Origin: Planctomycetota bacterium
GTDB taxonomy: Bacteria; Planctomycetota; UBA8742; UBA2392
Direction of reading: 5' to 3'
Assembly (NCBI GenBank): GCA_019186845.1
Contig: JABARW010000048.1
Coordinates: 1-34,966, forward strand
Length of the DNA: 34,966 nt
The position numbers and the translations under genes are program-made. Positions 1-8,076 of this stretch are shown here, piece by piece (within the stretch, counting starts at the first letter, position 1; every line of letters begins with the position of its first letter). The notes below the pieces were generated by a model. The model made no database searches, had not been told where the DNA came from, and saw only the letters and a list, made by a program, of their open reading frames with translations.

Positions 1-481
1 GAGCGATATCCGCCAGAATGGCCTTGTGGCAGCCATCCAGCGTGGCATCGTCAAAGGCATTCCAGAGCGCGCCCATGACGCTGCTTTCCTCTTCGTGCAT
101 GTGGTCGAACTGCGTGGCGACATAACGCGCCAGCGCCAGGTAGAAGTTGTAACCCAGCACACGGGCCCGCTCCGGCTCCTTCAGCATCAGGGCCAGGAAG
201 CCCATCATTTCCTCCAGCGTGTCTTCCAGTACGTGATGGGTGGCGTGAATGCGGCGCGCCAGTTCGGGCGCGGCCTGTTCGATCAGAGGGCTGATGTGCC
301 TGTCCTCGTGATGGGCGTGGGACTCAAGCATGCGGGCGAGCTGGTCGAATCGGTCGCAGTAAAGCTGGCGCTGGCGCGGATCTGCAAAATCCACGGCTCC
401 GGCCAACGTCAGCATCTGCGAAAGCTGGCGGCGGATTCCCTTGTGTACGGCGGTGTAGAAGTTCTGGCGCTGGTCTGACAT
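1..481 (-). CDS. Hemerythrin-like (HHE) domain protein, 3' end off the window
   Basis: This frame stays open to the left edge, so only the first 160 residues are visible and the stop is missing. It begins MSDQRQNFYTAVHKGIRRQL and reads as a helical bundle. Iron-ligand-type residues are spaced as in hemerythrins: an H-x3-HHED-x-HISP cluster near residues 55-65, an H-x3-HH pair about 20 residues later, and a late H-x-HEEE segment. Proteins of this family bind a di-iron centre and are linked to oxygen, nitric oxide or iron handling; which one applies here cannot be seen. The ATG at 481 is supported by a GGAGAG Shine-Dalgarno about eight bases upstream. It lies about 125 bases downstream of the PNPOx-GAF gene in the same direction and may have its own promoter. 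A frame on the opposite strand (26-478) is its antisense shadow. Confidence 0.88.
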   Translation of the reverse strand, partial: MSDQRQNFYTAVHKGIRRQLSQMLTLAGAVDFADPRQRQLYCDRFDQLARMLESHAHHEDRHISPLIEQAAPELARRIHATHHVLEDTLEEMMGFLALMLKEPERARVLGYNFYLALARYVATQFDHMHEEESSVMGALWNAFDDATLDGCHKAILADIA

Positions 482-606
482 GTCTGTCTCTCCGAATGAT
501 GGCAATGGTCCGTTGAACTGCACGCAGGAAACATAGCGTGCGCCGGCCGCCGGCGTTCCTAAGCCGCTCGTACATGTTTCTTAAGTATTTGCTAAGGAGC
601 CCGGTG

Positions 607-2001
607 TCAGGGCTGGGCGCTCTCAGAGAGCGTGAGTTCGCTGTCCGATTCCAGGGCAAAGGCGCCGCGGCGCACGGGCACCATGCGCACATCGGGACAT
701 TTTTCCTCGAGGCGCTTGCGCAGCAGAATGAGCCGACTCTCGAGATTGTCCTTCAACGGAGGCAGGCCCAAAGCGTTGTCCATGCGGAGTTCGCGGTTGG
801 TGAACTCGTGGCGCTTTCCGCTCACAAACTCGCGCAGAATCTTCCAGAGAATGCGCCCCGGCAGGTTACGAATCAGGTACTGGCCGTCGACGAAAACAGC
901 GTCATCCTGCGGGTAGAACGTGAAGGCCCTCTTGCGTCCCGCCAGCGGCTTGAGGCGCTGAGACTCCCCGGCGGGGCGAGCATCTTCGGGCTCTTCCTGC
1001 TCCTGGAGGTTGGCAATGGCCAGCGCCGCCTGATTGGCTGCTACATTGAGAAAGGCTTCGTGCCAGTCGCTGAACTTGAGCGGATCGCGACTTTCCAGGG
1101 CCAGAACCCCCACCAGCTTCTCCCTCGCCACCAGCGGCAACACCAGCTGGCTCTGGGCGTCGTGCAGGCCGGGCAGTGGAATCTCGCGCGAGAGCTTGTC
1201 AGCCTCCTTCGATCCCTCGACGCCGCGGCGGATAGCGCGCCCATAACGCAGGTCGCTGCCGGCGTGAGAGACGCGCAGGGGCTTGCGACTGCGCGCGACC
1301 GCCCCGATCAGGCCTTCGCCCAGCCCCACCTCCGCTCCGCTGCCGCCGCGCCCGTAGCCGCGGCTGTCGAGCGTGTATAGGCGCGCGCGTGTCTCATCGT
1401 AAAGCAGCACCATGGCATGCTGGACCTCAAACAGCTCGGTGGTCGAATCCAGGAGTGCCTCGATCAGCCGTTCCAGGCACTCGGCCCGGGAGATGCGATC
1501 TGAGAGGGCCTGCAGGGCGGCCAGTTCGCCGCGAGTGCCCTTGGCGCGAAAAGCCACTGGAGGCGCCGCCAGCGCCTCGGCCGCCTCGGCGTCAGGCAAC
1601 ACGTGGCCCTCCACAGGCTCGATTTCGAGCACCTCATAGATGTCAGCGGATAAAAGCTTGAAGACGCCGCTCATGCCCGTATGGGACGCAATGACGTCAA
1701 TGCGAAGGGCCATTTCATCGAACAGCGGCCCTTTGAACTCGGAGCGCAGAAAGCGGATGACCACTCGGTGCGCCTCGCGCGTGACGGGGTGCATCAGCCA
1801 GATGGCCGCCACAGGGTTCTCGGCAATGTTTCGCTTGGTCTTGTTGAAGAACTGGCAGGAGAGCGCGACATGGCGTTCATCAAGGTACTTCACGTAGCTG
1901 AGAAAAGTGACGTTGGGCCGGCCGTCGAGGCTGCAGGTGGCGATGCCCGTGGGGACAACACCCTGGAAGCAGTCCATCAGTTCGGAGAGCCGCGTGCTCA
2001 C
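607..2001 (-). CDS. PNPOx-like flavin domain / GAF / winged-helix fusion protein
   Basis: A 464-residue protein with three parts. Residues 1 to about 135 resemble the pyridoxamine-phosphate-oxidase split-barrel (SLDGRPNVTFLSYVKYLDER, then a VAAIWLMHPVT strand). Residues about 160-325 form a GAF domain (ECLERLIEALLDSTTELF, GEGLIGAVARSRKPLRV, LVLPLVAREKLVGVLALES). Residues about 365-455 look like an OmpR-type winged helix: a VFVDGQYL strand, an RNLPGRILWKIL helix, an LILLRKRLEEKC recognition-helix-like segment and a VRRGAFALES wing. I infer a cytoplasmic sensor-regulator that may read flavin or redox state, but no ligand is visible. The GTG at 2001 is chosen over a TTG at 2019 because AAGGAGG lies at 2006-2012 and the start overlaps the upstream stop as GTGA. 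It is the third gene of a MazG-PNPOx-fusion operon. Confidence 0.85.
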   Translation of the reverse strand: MSTRLSELMDCFQGVVPTGIATCSLDGRPNVTFLSYVKYLDERHVALSCQFFNKTKRNIAENPVAAIWLMHPVTREAHRVVIRFLRSEFKGPLFDEMALRIDVIASHTGMSGVFKLLSADIYEVLEIEPVEGHVLPDAEAAEALAAPPVAFRAKGTRGELAALQALSDRISRAECLERLIEALLDSTTELFEVQHAMVLLYDETRARLYTLDSRGYGRGGSGAEVGLGEGLIGAVARSRKPLRVSHAGSDLRYGRAIRRGVEGSKEADKLSREIPLPGLHDAQSQLVLPLVAREKLVGVLALESRDPLKFSDWHEAFLNVAANQAALAIANLQEQEEPEDARPAGESQRLKPLAGRKRAFTFYPQDDAVFVDGQYLIRNLPGRILWKILREFVSGKRHEFTNRELRMDNALGLPPLKDNLESRLILLRKRLEEKCPDVRMVPVRRGAFALESDSELTLSESAQP

Positions 2002-2465
2002 GGCGCCTCCTTCAGACAAGCCCCGGCCTTGGGCCCGGGGGTCTGCTCAAAAATCGCCTCGACGCGAAAGGTCACTGCATGGCAGGGCAGAAAGGCCAGT
2101 CGGCGCGAAAAGCGCGGCGCAACGCCTACGTACTCGATCTCCTTCACGAATCCGGCATGGAAGCGTGTAGCGTCGGCGATGTCGGCTTCCGTGGCCTTGG
2201 ACACGCGCGTGACTTCTCCCTTGAGCTGGATCGTGTGGTGATTGGGCAGGTGCTCCAGCGTCACGGCAATCTGGCCGTTGTGCTTGAGGTTGGCCAGGGT
2301 GCGCCTGCTGATGGTGTCATGGAGAAACACCGTGGCATGTTTGCGGTCGCGCTCAATGCGCACCCCGGCGGCCAGCACGCAGTCAGGCACGAGCCTGGCA
2401 TCACGCGTTGCCACAGCGCATGCCAGCCCGCTTTGGAGGAAATCCGCCAGAGTTTCGTCTATCAC
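1998..2465 (-). CDS. Pyridoxamine 5'-phosphate oxidase-like flavin-fold protein
   Basis: A stand-alone PNPOx-like split barrel of about 155 residues. It has the usual opening (DETLADFLQSGLACAVATRD), a middle strand (HATVFLHDTISRRTLANL), then IAVTLEHLPNHHTIQLKGEV and a late V-x-FRVEAIFEQTPGP strand. Family members bind FMN, F420, haem or biliverdin, or are general-stress proteins; the cofactor here is unknown. The frame extends up to a GTG at 2513. However, the extra 16 codons include TCA, AGA, TTG, CGA and TTA, unlike the GC-rich codon use of the gene, and family members normally start a few residues before the DETLADFL segment. I therefore prefer the GTG at 2465, although neither start has a clear Shine-Dalgarno. 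It is followed by the PNPOx-GAF-winged-helix gene, so two PNPOx folds lie side by side. Confidence 0.85.
   Translation of the reverse strand: MIDETLADFLQSGLACAVATRDARLVPDCVLAAGVRIERDRKHATVFLHDTISRRTLANLKHNGQIAVTLEHLPNHHTIQLKGEVTRVSKATEADIADATRFHAGFVKEIEYVGVAPRFSRRLAFLPCHAVTFRVEAIFEQTPGPKAGACLKEAP
2006..2012 (-). promoter_or_regulatory. Shine-Dalgarno deciding the GTG start at 2001
   Basis: A perfect AAGGAGG reads on the minus strand four bases before the GTG at 2001. It sits inside the last codons of the upstream PNPOx gene, which implies translational coupling across the GTGA overlap. Confidence 0.75.
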
Positions 2466-2519
2466 GGCTAAACCCGAAATCAGTCGCGCCAATCTAGCGC
2501 GCGTTGAGCCCACTCGCCA

Positions 2520-2837
2520 TTACGCGCAGCGATAGGCTGTTGTGCGTTTTTCCTCGCACTTGCAGGGGATCGCCTTGCAGCGAGGGCAGCCCTTGCCGTA
2601 GCGCTCGGCGGCCACGGCCTCGAGATCGACACCCGCAATGCTGGCCAGGGTGCTCAGCCAGGCAAGGGTGTCTGCAAACTCCAGTTGCAGGTTGTCGCGC
2701 GAAGTGCGCCCATTCAGCGCCCGCGCCAGTTCGCCCACTTCTTCCGCGAACCACAGAAACGTGGACTCAATGCCGCGCTTGCGGTCCTTGGCGCCGTAAG
2801 TGTCTTCAATGACCTTCTGAAAGTCGGAGATGTGCAT
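2520..2837 (-). CDS. MazG-like nucleotide pyrophosphohydrolase with C-terminal Cys cluster
   Basis: A 105-residue all-alpha NTP-PPase of the MazG-like group. The metal-binding motif is split as usual: EEVGELARAL in the first helix pair and EFADTLAWL in the second, whose acidic residues should hold magnesium for hydrolysis of nucleoside triphosphates to monophosphate and pyrophosphate. The C-terminus carries GCPRCKAIPCKC, a four-cysteine cluster that could bind a metal. The start at ATG 2837 (MHISDFQKVIEDTYG) fits the family; the frame runs further upstream into low-quality sequence. A minus-strand TATACT lies at 2898-2903, about 60 bases upstream. It is the first gene of an operon with the two PNPOx genes. 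The substrate (house-cleaning of damaged nucleotides or alarmones) is not deducible. Confidence 0.87.
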   Translation of the reverse strand: MHISDFQKVIEDTYGAKDRKRGIESTFLWFAEEVGELARALNGRTSRDNLQLEFADTLAWLSTLASIAGVDLEAVAAERYGKGCPRCKAIPCKCEEKRTTAYRCA

Positions 2838-2897
2838 GGCGTCTCGCGGTCGGATTGGAAATGAGAGGCCACGTCTGGCCCAGCCCTCGTTCCGATG

Positions 2898-2905
2898 AGT
2901 ATATT
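2898..2905. promoter_or_regulatory. Overlapping divergent -10 elements
   Basis: The 8 bases AGTATATT read TATATT (2900-2905) on the plus strand toward the TPR gene and TATACT (2903-2898) on the minus strand toward the MazG-like gene. No strong -35 is visible on either side. The plus-strand element ends 11 bases before the ATG at 2917, so that transcript would have almost no leader. Confidence 0.4.
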
Positions 2906-2916
2906 TCCCCCCGGCC

Positions 2917-4386
2917 ATGAACAAGCCCTCCGTAGAGTCCGCCTACGTATTCACCCACGCGCTGCTGCAGCGTGCCTGCTACGAGCTCATGCTGCCTTCG
3001 CGGCGGGGCGAACTGCACAGGCGTGCCCTGGAATACCTTCAAGGCAGCGGCTTGGCCGCACCGGACGAACTGGCGGCTCACGCACTCTCGGGACAGGCCG
3101 GCGCCACGCCGGAGGAAGCCGCGCGCCTCAAGGCCTTGCGCCGTGACTTGCTGCGCGAGGCCGCCGAAGCCGCCATCGCGACATACTCCAACGAGCGCGG
3201 ACTGGCCCTGCTTGACGACCTTTTCATGTGTGAGGGCGTAAGCGAAGGCGAGCGCGTGCGCCTGCTTTGCCGCCGCGCCGAGTTGCTCAACCGTATGGGC
3301 CGTATGGAGGCCGCGGTAACTGAGGCCGAGCGCGCCCTGGCGACCGCTCAGCACCTGGGCGACGCACTGGAAGTAACCCGCGCGCAGTTGATGCTGGGTT
3401 GCTGCTGTCTGGACACCTCGCAAAACGCGCGGGCTCCCGGGCTCCTGGCCGTCGCTGTCGAGGCCTGTGAACGTCTCAGGGAGCCGCAGATGCAGCAGGA
3501 GGCTCTGCTCAGCCTCGCCCGCTCACTGCACACCGCGGGCAGGCCCCACGATGCCCTGCCCTACGCCCAAAGAGCCTTGGCAATCGGCCAGAGCAGCGGG
3601 GACCCCCTGCTTCTGACACGCTGCCACCAGCAAATGATGAGCATTCTGGCGCAGCTTCAACGCAGCGACGAAGCACAGGCCTATGTCGAACCGCTGAAGG
3701 CTGCCCTGGAGTCCAGCCCCAACCCCGGCCTGCGTTGCGCCATGGCGACGACCCTCGCATCCTTCAGTCACGGTCAAGACCGCCTCGAAGAAGCCATGGA
3801 GTATCACCGCCGTGCAAGTACTGAAGCCGCCACGGCGGGGCTGCATGCGGAAGTGGCCCGAGCAGAGGTCAACCTGGGCGGGCTTGCCAGGCAGCTTGGC
3901 CGCTACAACGAAGGACTCAAGCACGTCGACAAGGCCGCGAGCATGGCACGCGAGCTGGGCAACGTCCGGGTGCTCTGGTTTGCCCTGCGTAACCGCTATG
4001 ACATCCTTGATGCCATCGGCGACCATCGTGCCGCACTCAACGCGGCCACCATGGCGGCGCGGGTAGCGCAGTCGGCAAGCATGGCCTGGCATTATCTGGT
4101 GTCGTGCGCCCAGCAGGCGGCGGCATTTCTGGAGCTGGGACAGGCCGAGGACGCCCTTGATTGCGTGGACGCAGCCCTGACGGCGCCGAGAGCCGGCCAG
4201 TATCTCAACTTCGTGCTGGCCAAACTCCATGCCGAGCGCGGCTGCGCCCTCTTTCGGCTGGGGCGGCCGGAAGCTGCCCGGGAGTCCGTGCGCGAGATGG
4301 AGCACTTTCTGAAGCTCGCCGGCAGCGAACCCGACTACGACAGCCAGCGCTGGATCCAGGAGGCCCGCTCCCACGCCGCTGCCTGA
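2917..4386 (+). CDS. TPR protein resembling the C-terminal half of a STAND/AAA ATPase regulator
   Basis: A 489-residue helical-repeat protein. The first 45 residues (AYVFTHALLQRACYELMLPS, RRGELHRRALEYLQ) match the winged-helix/early sensor segment that normally follows the nucleotide-binding domain in MalT-like and cyclase-associated AAA ATPases. No Walker A or B motif is present. From about residue 100 to 480 there are roughly ten TPR-like helix pairs with the A-x2-LG / A-x2-A-L pattern (for example HTAGRPHDALPYAQRALAIG, GRPEAARESVREMEHFLKLA). I infer a protein-interaction scaffold in the cytoplasm; its partner is unknown. No Shine-Dalgarno precedes the ATG, but a TATATT is 11 bases upstream. 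It converges on the tricorn-like gene, with only two bases between stops. Confidence 0.82.
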   Translation: MNKPSVESAYVFTHALLQRACYELMLPSRRGELHRRALEYLQGSGLAAPDELAAHALSGQAGATPEEAARLKALRRDLLREAAEAAIATYSNERGLALLDDLFMCEGVSEGERVRLLCRRAELLNRMGRMEAAVTEAERALATAQHLGDALEVTRAQLMLGCCCLDTSQNARAPGLLAVAVEACERLREPQMQQEALLSLARSLHTAGRPHDALPYAQRALAIGQSSGDPLLLTRCHQQMMSILAQLQRSDEAQAYVEPLKAALESSPNPGLRCAMATTLASFSHGQDRLEEAMEYHRRASTEAATAGLHAEVARAEVNLGGLARQLGRYNEGLKHVDKAASMARELGNVRVLWFALRNRYDILDAIGDHRAALNAATMAARVAQSASMAWHYLVSCAQQAAAFLELGQAEDALDCVDAALTAPRAGQYLNFVLAKLHAERGCALFRLGRPEAARESVREMEHFLKLAGSEPDYDSQRWIQEARSHAAA

Positions 4387-4388
4387 GG

Positions 4389-7300
4389 CTACTTGCCTTT
4401 GGCGTCAAGCTGCTCCAACAGCGTCGTGACGGCGGCTTCCGTCTGGCGGTCAATGCCCTTGTCCAGTTCCTCGGGGTGGTTCTCGACAAAGAGGTCGGGC
4501 TTGCGGCCGCTGTTTTCGAGGTTCTCGCCGTCGAGAGCATAGGCGCCCGTTCCGGGAAGTCGCATGGAACTGCCGTCAATGAGCCGGAACCCCCCAGTAC
4601 CAATCACACCGCCCGCCGTATCAACCCCGACGATTTTGCCGATACCCAGGCGGCGATAGCCCTCGGCCAGGATTTCGGCGTTGGAGAAGCTGTCCTGATT
4701 GATCATCAGAACGCTGGGCTTCTCGAGCGTGATACTGCGGTAGGCGTTCTCACTGACGTCGCGGGCCTCACGGTTGCGGCGGATGAGCCAGGGGCGCTTG
4801 ATCAGGATTTCCAGCACATCTACCGCCGTGTAACCGCCTCCGTTGAAGCGAACGTCGATGACCAGCCCTTCGCGCCCAAGCGCGTCGTTACCCAGATGAT
4901 GCTTGAAATGGCGCAGGGAGGGATCGTCCATGCCCTCAATGTGGACGTAGCCCAGGCGTCCTTGGCTGAGCTTGTGCACCAGTTGACGCTGCCAGGCCTG
5001 CCACGCCTCATAATAGAGAACAAATGCATCTCCGCGCGAGACAGGCTTCACTGCCAACGTGCGTGAGCCATCGAGGATGAACTTGTCGTTGAGATGCAGC
5101 ACCACACGCTTGCCGGTCGTGTTGGTCAGCAACTGGGCCAGCGTTCTACGTGCTTCCAAAGAGGGCTGCGCGGCACCCAGGGCCACGCCGTTGATGCCGA
5201 CGAGCCGAATGCCCGGCAGGGGCCCGTCCGGCACATCCAAGGGGCCGCCCTTGAGGATCTCGGTTATCACATACTGACCGCGTGATAGGGCCTGAGCGTC
5301 AAAGCGCACACCCAGATAACCCGTTGACTCTGTGAAGCCGTCGCTGCGCTCGTCGCTGGCCGTGAATCCCTGGTGGCTGGAGTTCAGCTCGCCCAGCAGA
5401 TCATTCATGACGCCGCCGAACTCGTCGCCGGTGCTGGTGGAGCCCAGTGCGCCGCGATAGCGTGCGCAGAGCTCCGGCCAGTTGCGGCCGTGGTGCGAGG
5501 CATCGTAGAAGTAGTCCTCCACCACCCAGGCCGCCTCGTCAAAGGCAGCCAACCGGAGATCGCGTCTGTTTCGACGCAGCTCGACGCTGAAGGGATAAGC
5601 CGTAACTTTGCTGCTGGCGAGGGTGAGGCTGGTCACCGTGCCGCCGTCCAGAAACCACAGGGACTTTTCATCGGCGCTGAGCCGCAATTGGCTCTTCGAA
5701 CTGCGGCTTTGCGTGAGCTGCTTGAGGTCGGGCCCCTTGTCGGGGTCCAGCGTCAATTTCCAGATGTTGCTCTGCCCCTGCACGGAAGCGATGAAATAGA
5801 AGACCTTGCCGTCTTCCGTACTACAGGGCCACATTTCCGAGCCCTCCAGGCTGGTAATCCTGCGCGTGCGGCGGTCGATGCCATCAAAGTCGATGCGCGT
5901 TTCAGCGGCCTTGCGCGCCGGCGTCCTGAGTTCAGGCTGCTTGGGCTCGTCAGGCTTGGGTTCATCTTTGGGGGGGTCAGCCGGTTCGTCTTTGCGCGGC
6001 TCTTCCTTGCGGGGCGGTTCTTCACGGCGCGGGGGGTCCTTGAAAGCCTTGTCGAGCTTGTCTTCCTTGAACTCGACGGGCTTGCGTTGCAGGTCAACGA
6101 CCCAGACATCGTAGCTCCCTTCCTGGTCGCAGATGAAGCTCACACGCTTGCCGTCACGCGAGAACGTGGCGTGGCCGCAGTTGCCGAACAGCTTCGTTAG
6201 AGGGCGCCTTTCGCCGCTCTTGAGGTTGCAGACCCAGAGCGTGTCGTCGTAAAGCTCGTTAGGCTGCTCATAGAGCAGCCATTGACCGTCCGGTGAAACA
6301 TCAAACAGGTCACCGCTGCCCAGATTGGCCCCGCGGAATTCGCCCTCAATCTTCAGAGTCTTCACTCCCTCGCCCCAGAGCCCGACAATTTCTCGCTCGT
6401 TGCGCACGGCAATCACGCTGCCGTCAGGAAGGAACTGGGCGCGCGAAAACTTGCCCTCGCTCACATGGGCCGGCAGCGCGGCATCGCGGTCCTGAGCCTT
6501 GGCGGCGTCGCGCCGGCCGATACTGAATCCCGCGCCTCCCGCGCGTGTGAACACCAGTTCGCGGGAGTCGGGTGCCCACGCGATGTCCTTCTCGCGCGTC
6601 ACGCTGTCCGTCTCGTTGCGCGGCAGGCCCCCTTCTTCCGTCGGCATCACGAACAAGTCGCCCCCGGCCACAAACGCGATCTTGCGACCGTCGGGGCTGA
6701 CCTTGAACTCGCTGGCCAAAGTGACCCGGCTGGCGGCCACTTCACCCGTGCGCTGGTCGCTTTTGATGCGGATGAACGGGGTATTGACCTTCTGAGGCGG
6801 GCGCTTGCCAAACTCGCCCACGTGGAGGTTCCAGCCTCCGTAGTTCCCCGTGGCAAAGGCGAGCCTGCCTCCCCCCACGCTGATCTCCCGCGGGTCCAGC
6901 TCAACTTCGCCTCCCCAGCCCTTAACCTCATCTCCCTGCCGGTTAACGGCCGTCAGGCGTGCTGCCCGGGAACTGCGAGTGCGTGTTGTCGCGAAAGTTG
7001 CGTAGAGGATTGTGTCGTTGTCGGCAAAGCAGGGCCAGGCGTCGTGGGAGGCGTTTTGAGTCAGGGCGCGGTGATTGCGGGTGCTTACCCCGTCAAACTC
7101 GCACAGCCAGATTTCGCCGTCGGCGCTGCCCTGGTAGCCCCTGCGACGCATGGGGTCACCGCCGCGCCGCACATAGGCGACAAACTTTCCATCGGGACTG
7201 ATGCTGGCCTGGCTTTCGTGCTCGCCAAAGCCGCCTCCGGTGATGGGCCAGGGCTCTCCGGCATCGGTCCGCACGACCCAGAGGTCACGGCCGTTCTCTC

Positions 7301-7745
7301 TCGCCGCGCTCGTGAATATCACGCCGCTGGAGTCCGGCAGCCAGCAACAAGGGTCCTCGGAACCGTCGCTGAACGTCAGGCGTCGGGCTTCTCCCCCCTC
7401 AGCGGGCATGATGAAAACATCGTCGCTTCCATAACGACGGGAGCGGAAGGCCAGCCACTTGCCGTCGGGCGAAAAGCGGGGTGATCCGTCGTTGTCCACA
7501 GTAATGGTCAGGCGTCGGGCGTCGCCGCCCTGACTGGGCGCCACCCAGATGTCGCCGTCGTAGACGAAGGCCAGCGTGCGACCATCTGCGCTAAGGGCCG
7601 GCGAAAGCAGAATCTGTCGTGCAATGGGGGGAAGTCCTTGGGGCCCCAGCTGGGGAAGTTCTTCGGCGCGGCTGCCTGCCGGCGTAAGGGAAGCCCAAAG
7701 ACACCCGCCCAGGCCGACAAAGAACGCCGCAAAGAACTTGCGCAT
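4389..7745 (-). CDS. Exported tricorn-type S41 protease (beta-propellers, PDZ, protease core)
   Basis: A 1118-residue protein with a signal peptide (MRKFFAAFFVGLGGCLWASL, probable cleavage after GSRA). Residues about 45-560 carry TolB/WD-type propeller repeats (SADGRTLAFVYDGDIWV, FSPDGKWLAFRSR, VSPDGRKIAFVAGGDLFV). A Pro/Lys/Glu linker of about 50 residues follows near 565-620, then more propeller. The protease part shows tricorn-like landmarks: SSHQGF near 788 (Ser-His pair), a PDZ around 810-900, VIDVRFNGGG near 965, DSFSNAE near 1018 (nucleophile Ser) and LENSGRKPDLF near 1078 (Glu). Tricorn proteases trim peptides into short fragments; this one should act outside the cytoplasm. Tricorn has Asp after the nucleophile; here it is Asn. 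It lies 64 bases downstream of a small membrane protein gene. Confidence 0.92.
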   Translation of the reverse strand: MRKFFAAFFVGLGGCLWASLTPAGSRAEELPQLGPQGLPPIARQILLSPALSADGRTLAFVYDGDIWVAPSQGGDARRLTITVDNDGSPRFSPDGKWLAFRSRRYGSDDVFIMPAEGGEARRLTFSDGSEDPCCWLPDSSGVIFTSAARENGRDLWVVRTDAGEPWPITGGGFGEHESQASISPDGKFVAYVRRGGDPMRRRGYQGSADGEIWLCEFDGVSTRNHRALTQNASHDAWPCFADNDTILYATFATTRTRSSRAARLTAVNRQGDEVKGWGGEVELDPREISVGGGRLAFATGNYGGWNLHVGEFGKRPPQKVNTPFIRIKSDQRTGEVAASRVTLASEFKVSPDGRKIAFVAGGDLFVMPTEEGGLPRNETDSVTREKDIAWAPDSRELVFTRAGGAGFSIGRRDAAKAQDRDAALPAHVSEGKFSRAQFLPDGSVIAVRNEREIVGLWGEGVKTLKIEGEFRGANLGSGDLFDVSPDGQWLLYEQPNELYDDTLWVCNLKSGERRPLTKLFGNCGHATFSRDGKRVSFICDQEGSYDVWVVDLQRKPVEFKEDKLDKAFKDPPRREEPPRKEEPRKDEPADPPKDEPKPDEPKQPELRTPARKAAETRIDFDGIDRRTRRITSLEGSEMWPCSTEDGKVFYFIASVQGQSNIWKLTLDPDKGPDLKQLTQSRSSKSQLRLSADEKSLWFLDGGTVTSLTLASSKVTAYPFSVELRRNRRDLRLAAFDEAAWVVEDYFYDASHHGRNWPELCARYRGALGSTSTGDEFGGVMNDLLGELNSSHQGFTASDERSDGFTESTGYLGVRFDAQALSRGQYVITEILKGGPLDVPDGPLPGIRLVGINGVALGAAQPSLEARRTLAQLLTNTTGKRVVLHLNDKFILDGSRTLAVKPVSRGDAFVLYYEAWQAWQRQLVHKLSQGRLGYVHIEGMDDPSLRHFKHHLGNDALGREGLVIDVRFNGGGYTAVDVLEILIKRPWLIRRNREARDVSENAYRSITLEKPSVLMINQDSFSNAEILAEGYRRLGIGKIVGVDTAGGVIGTGGFRLIDGSSMRLPGTGAYALDGENLENSGRKPDLFVENHPEELDKGIDRQTEAAVTTLLEQLDAKGK

Positions 7746-7809
7746 GTCTGCTCCTTCGTAGTTTGGACATCATCTTCTACGAAGGTCGCGGCTCGCGGTT
7801 AACCTCGAA

Positions 7810-8076
7810 TCAGGACTTGTGTTTGCTTTTACCCGAAACGTCCGACTTGGCGGGCGCTGGCTGCTTGGGGGCCGGCTCTTCGCGCGGAGAGGGCGGAGCG
7901 CTCTCCCAAGCGCCTTTGGCGCGTCGTGCCCTTTCAAGTACGTCTTCAAGATCAATACGCATCTTGGGCATGTCGTCTTCGGGCGTGTGCTCGGGGTGCA
8001 GGGAGTAGAAATAGGATGCCGCACAAGCGAGCCCCGCCGTGAACACAAAGATGTAGGCAAAGAGCGAGCGGATCAT
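7810..8076 (-). CDS. Small single-pass membrane protein, unknown function
   Basis: An 88-residue protein starting MIRSLFAYIFVFTAGLACAA. It has one hydrophobic segment (about residues 3-24), a short acidic middle (HPEHTPEDDMPKMRIDLEDV) with a helix of ERARRAKGAW type, and a Pro/Lys-rich tail ending SGKSKHKS. I do not recognise the family. The ATG at 8076 is chosen because the frame upstream to 8211 is Pro/Arg-rich with no domain sense and the hydrophobic segment then sits at the N-terminus. It lies 64 bases upstream of the tricorn-like protease in the same direction and is probably co-transcribed, so it could be an accessory or membrane anchor for that protease. This is inference from position only. 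Confidence 0.65.
   Translation of the reverse strand: MIRSLFAYIFVFTAGLACAASYFYSLHPEHTPEDDMPKMRIDLEDVLERARRAKGAWESAPPSPREEPAPKQPAPAKSDVSGKSKHKS

Noticed and set aside
324..692. 122-codon minus-strand frame overlapping the hemerythrin and PNPOx-GAF genes
   Set aside because: Arg/Pro-rich translation, overlaps two recognisable genes in another frame.
538..1380. 280-codon plus-strand open frame
   Set aside because: Antisense shadow of the PNPOx-GAF-winged-helix gene; no domain sense and no ribosome binding site.
3523..4374. 283-codon minus-strand frame
   Set aside because: Antisense to the TPR gene, whose repeats are clear.
5940..6050. Repetitive Glu/Lys/Pro-coding tract considered as a DNA repeat array
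   Set aside because: It is in frame with the tricorn-like protein and only loosely periodic, so it is a protein linker.
6465..7484. 339-codon plus-strand frame
   Set aside because: Antisense to the tricorn-like gene; long only because of the high GC content.
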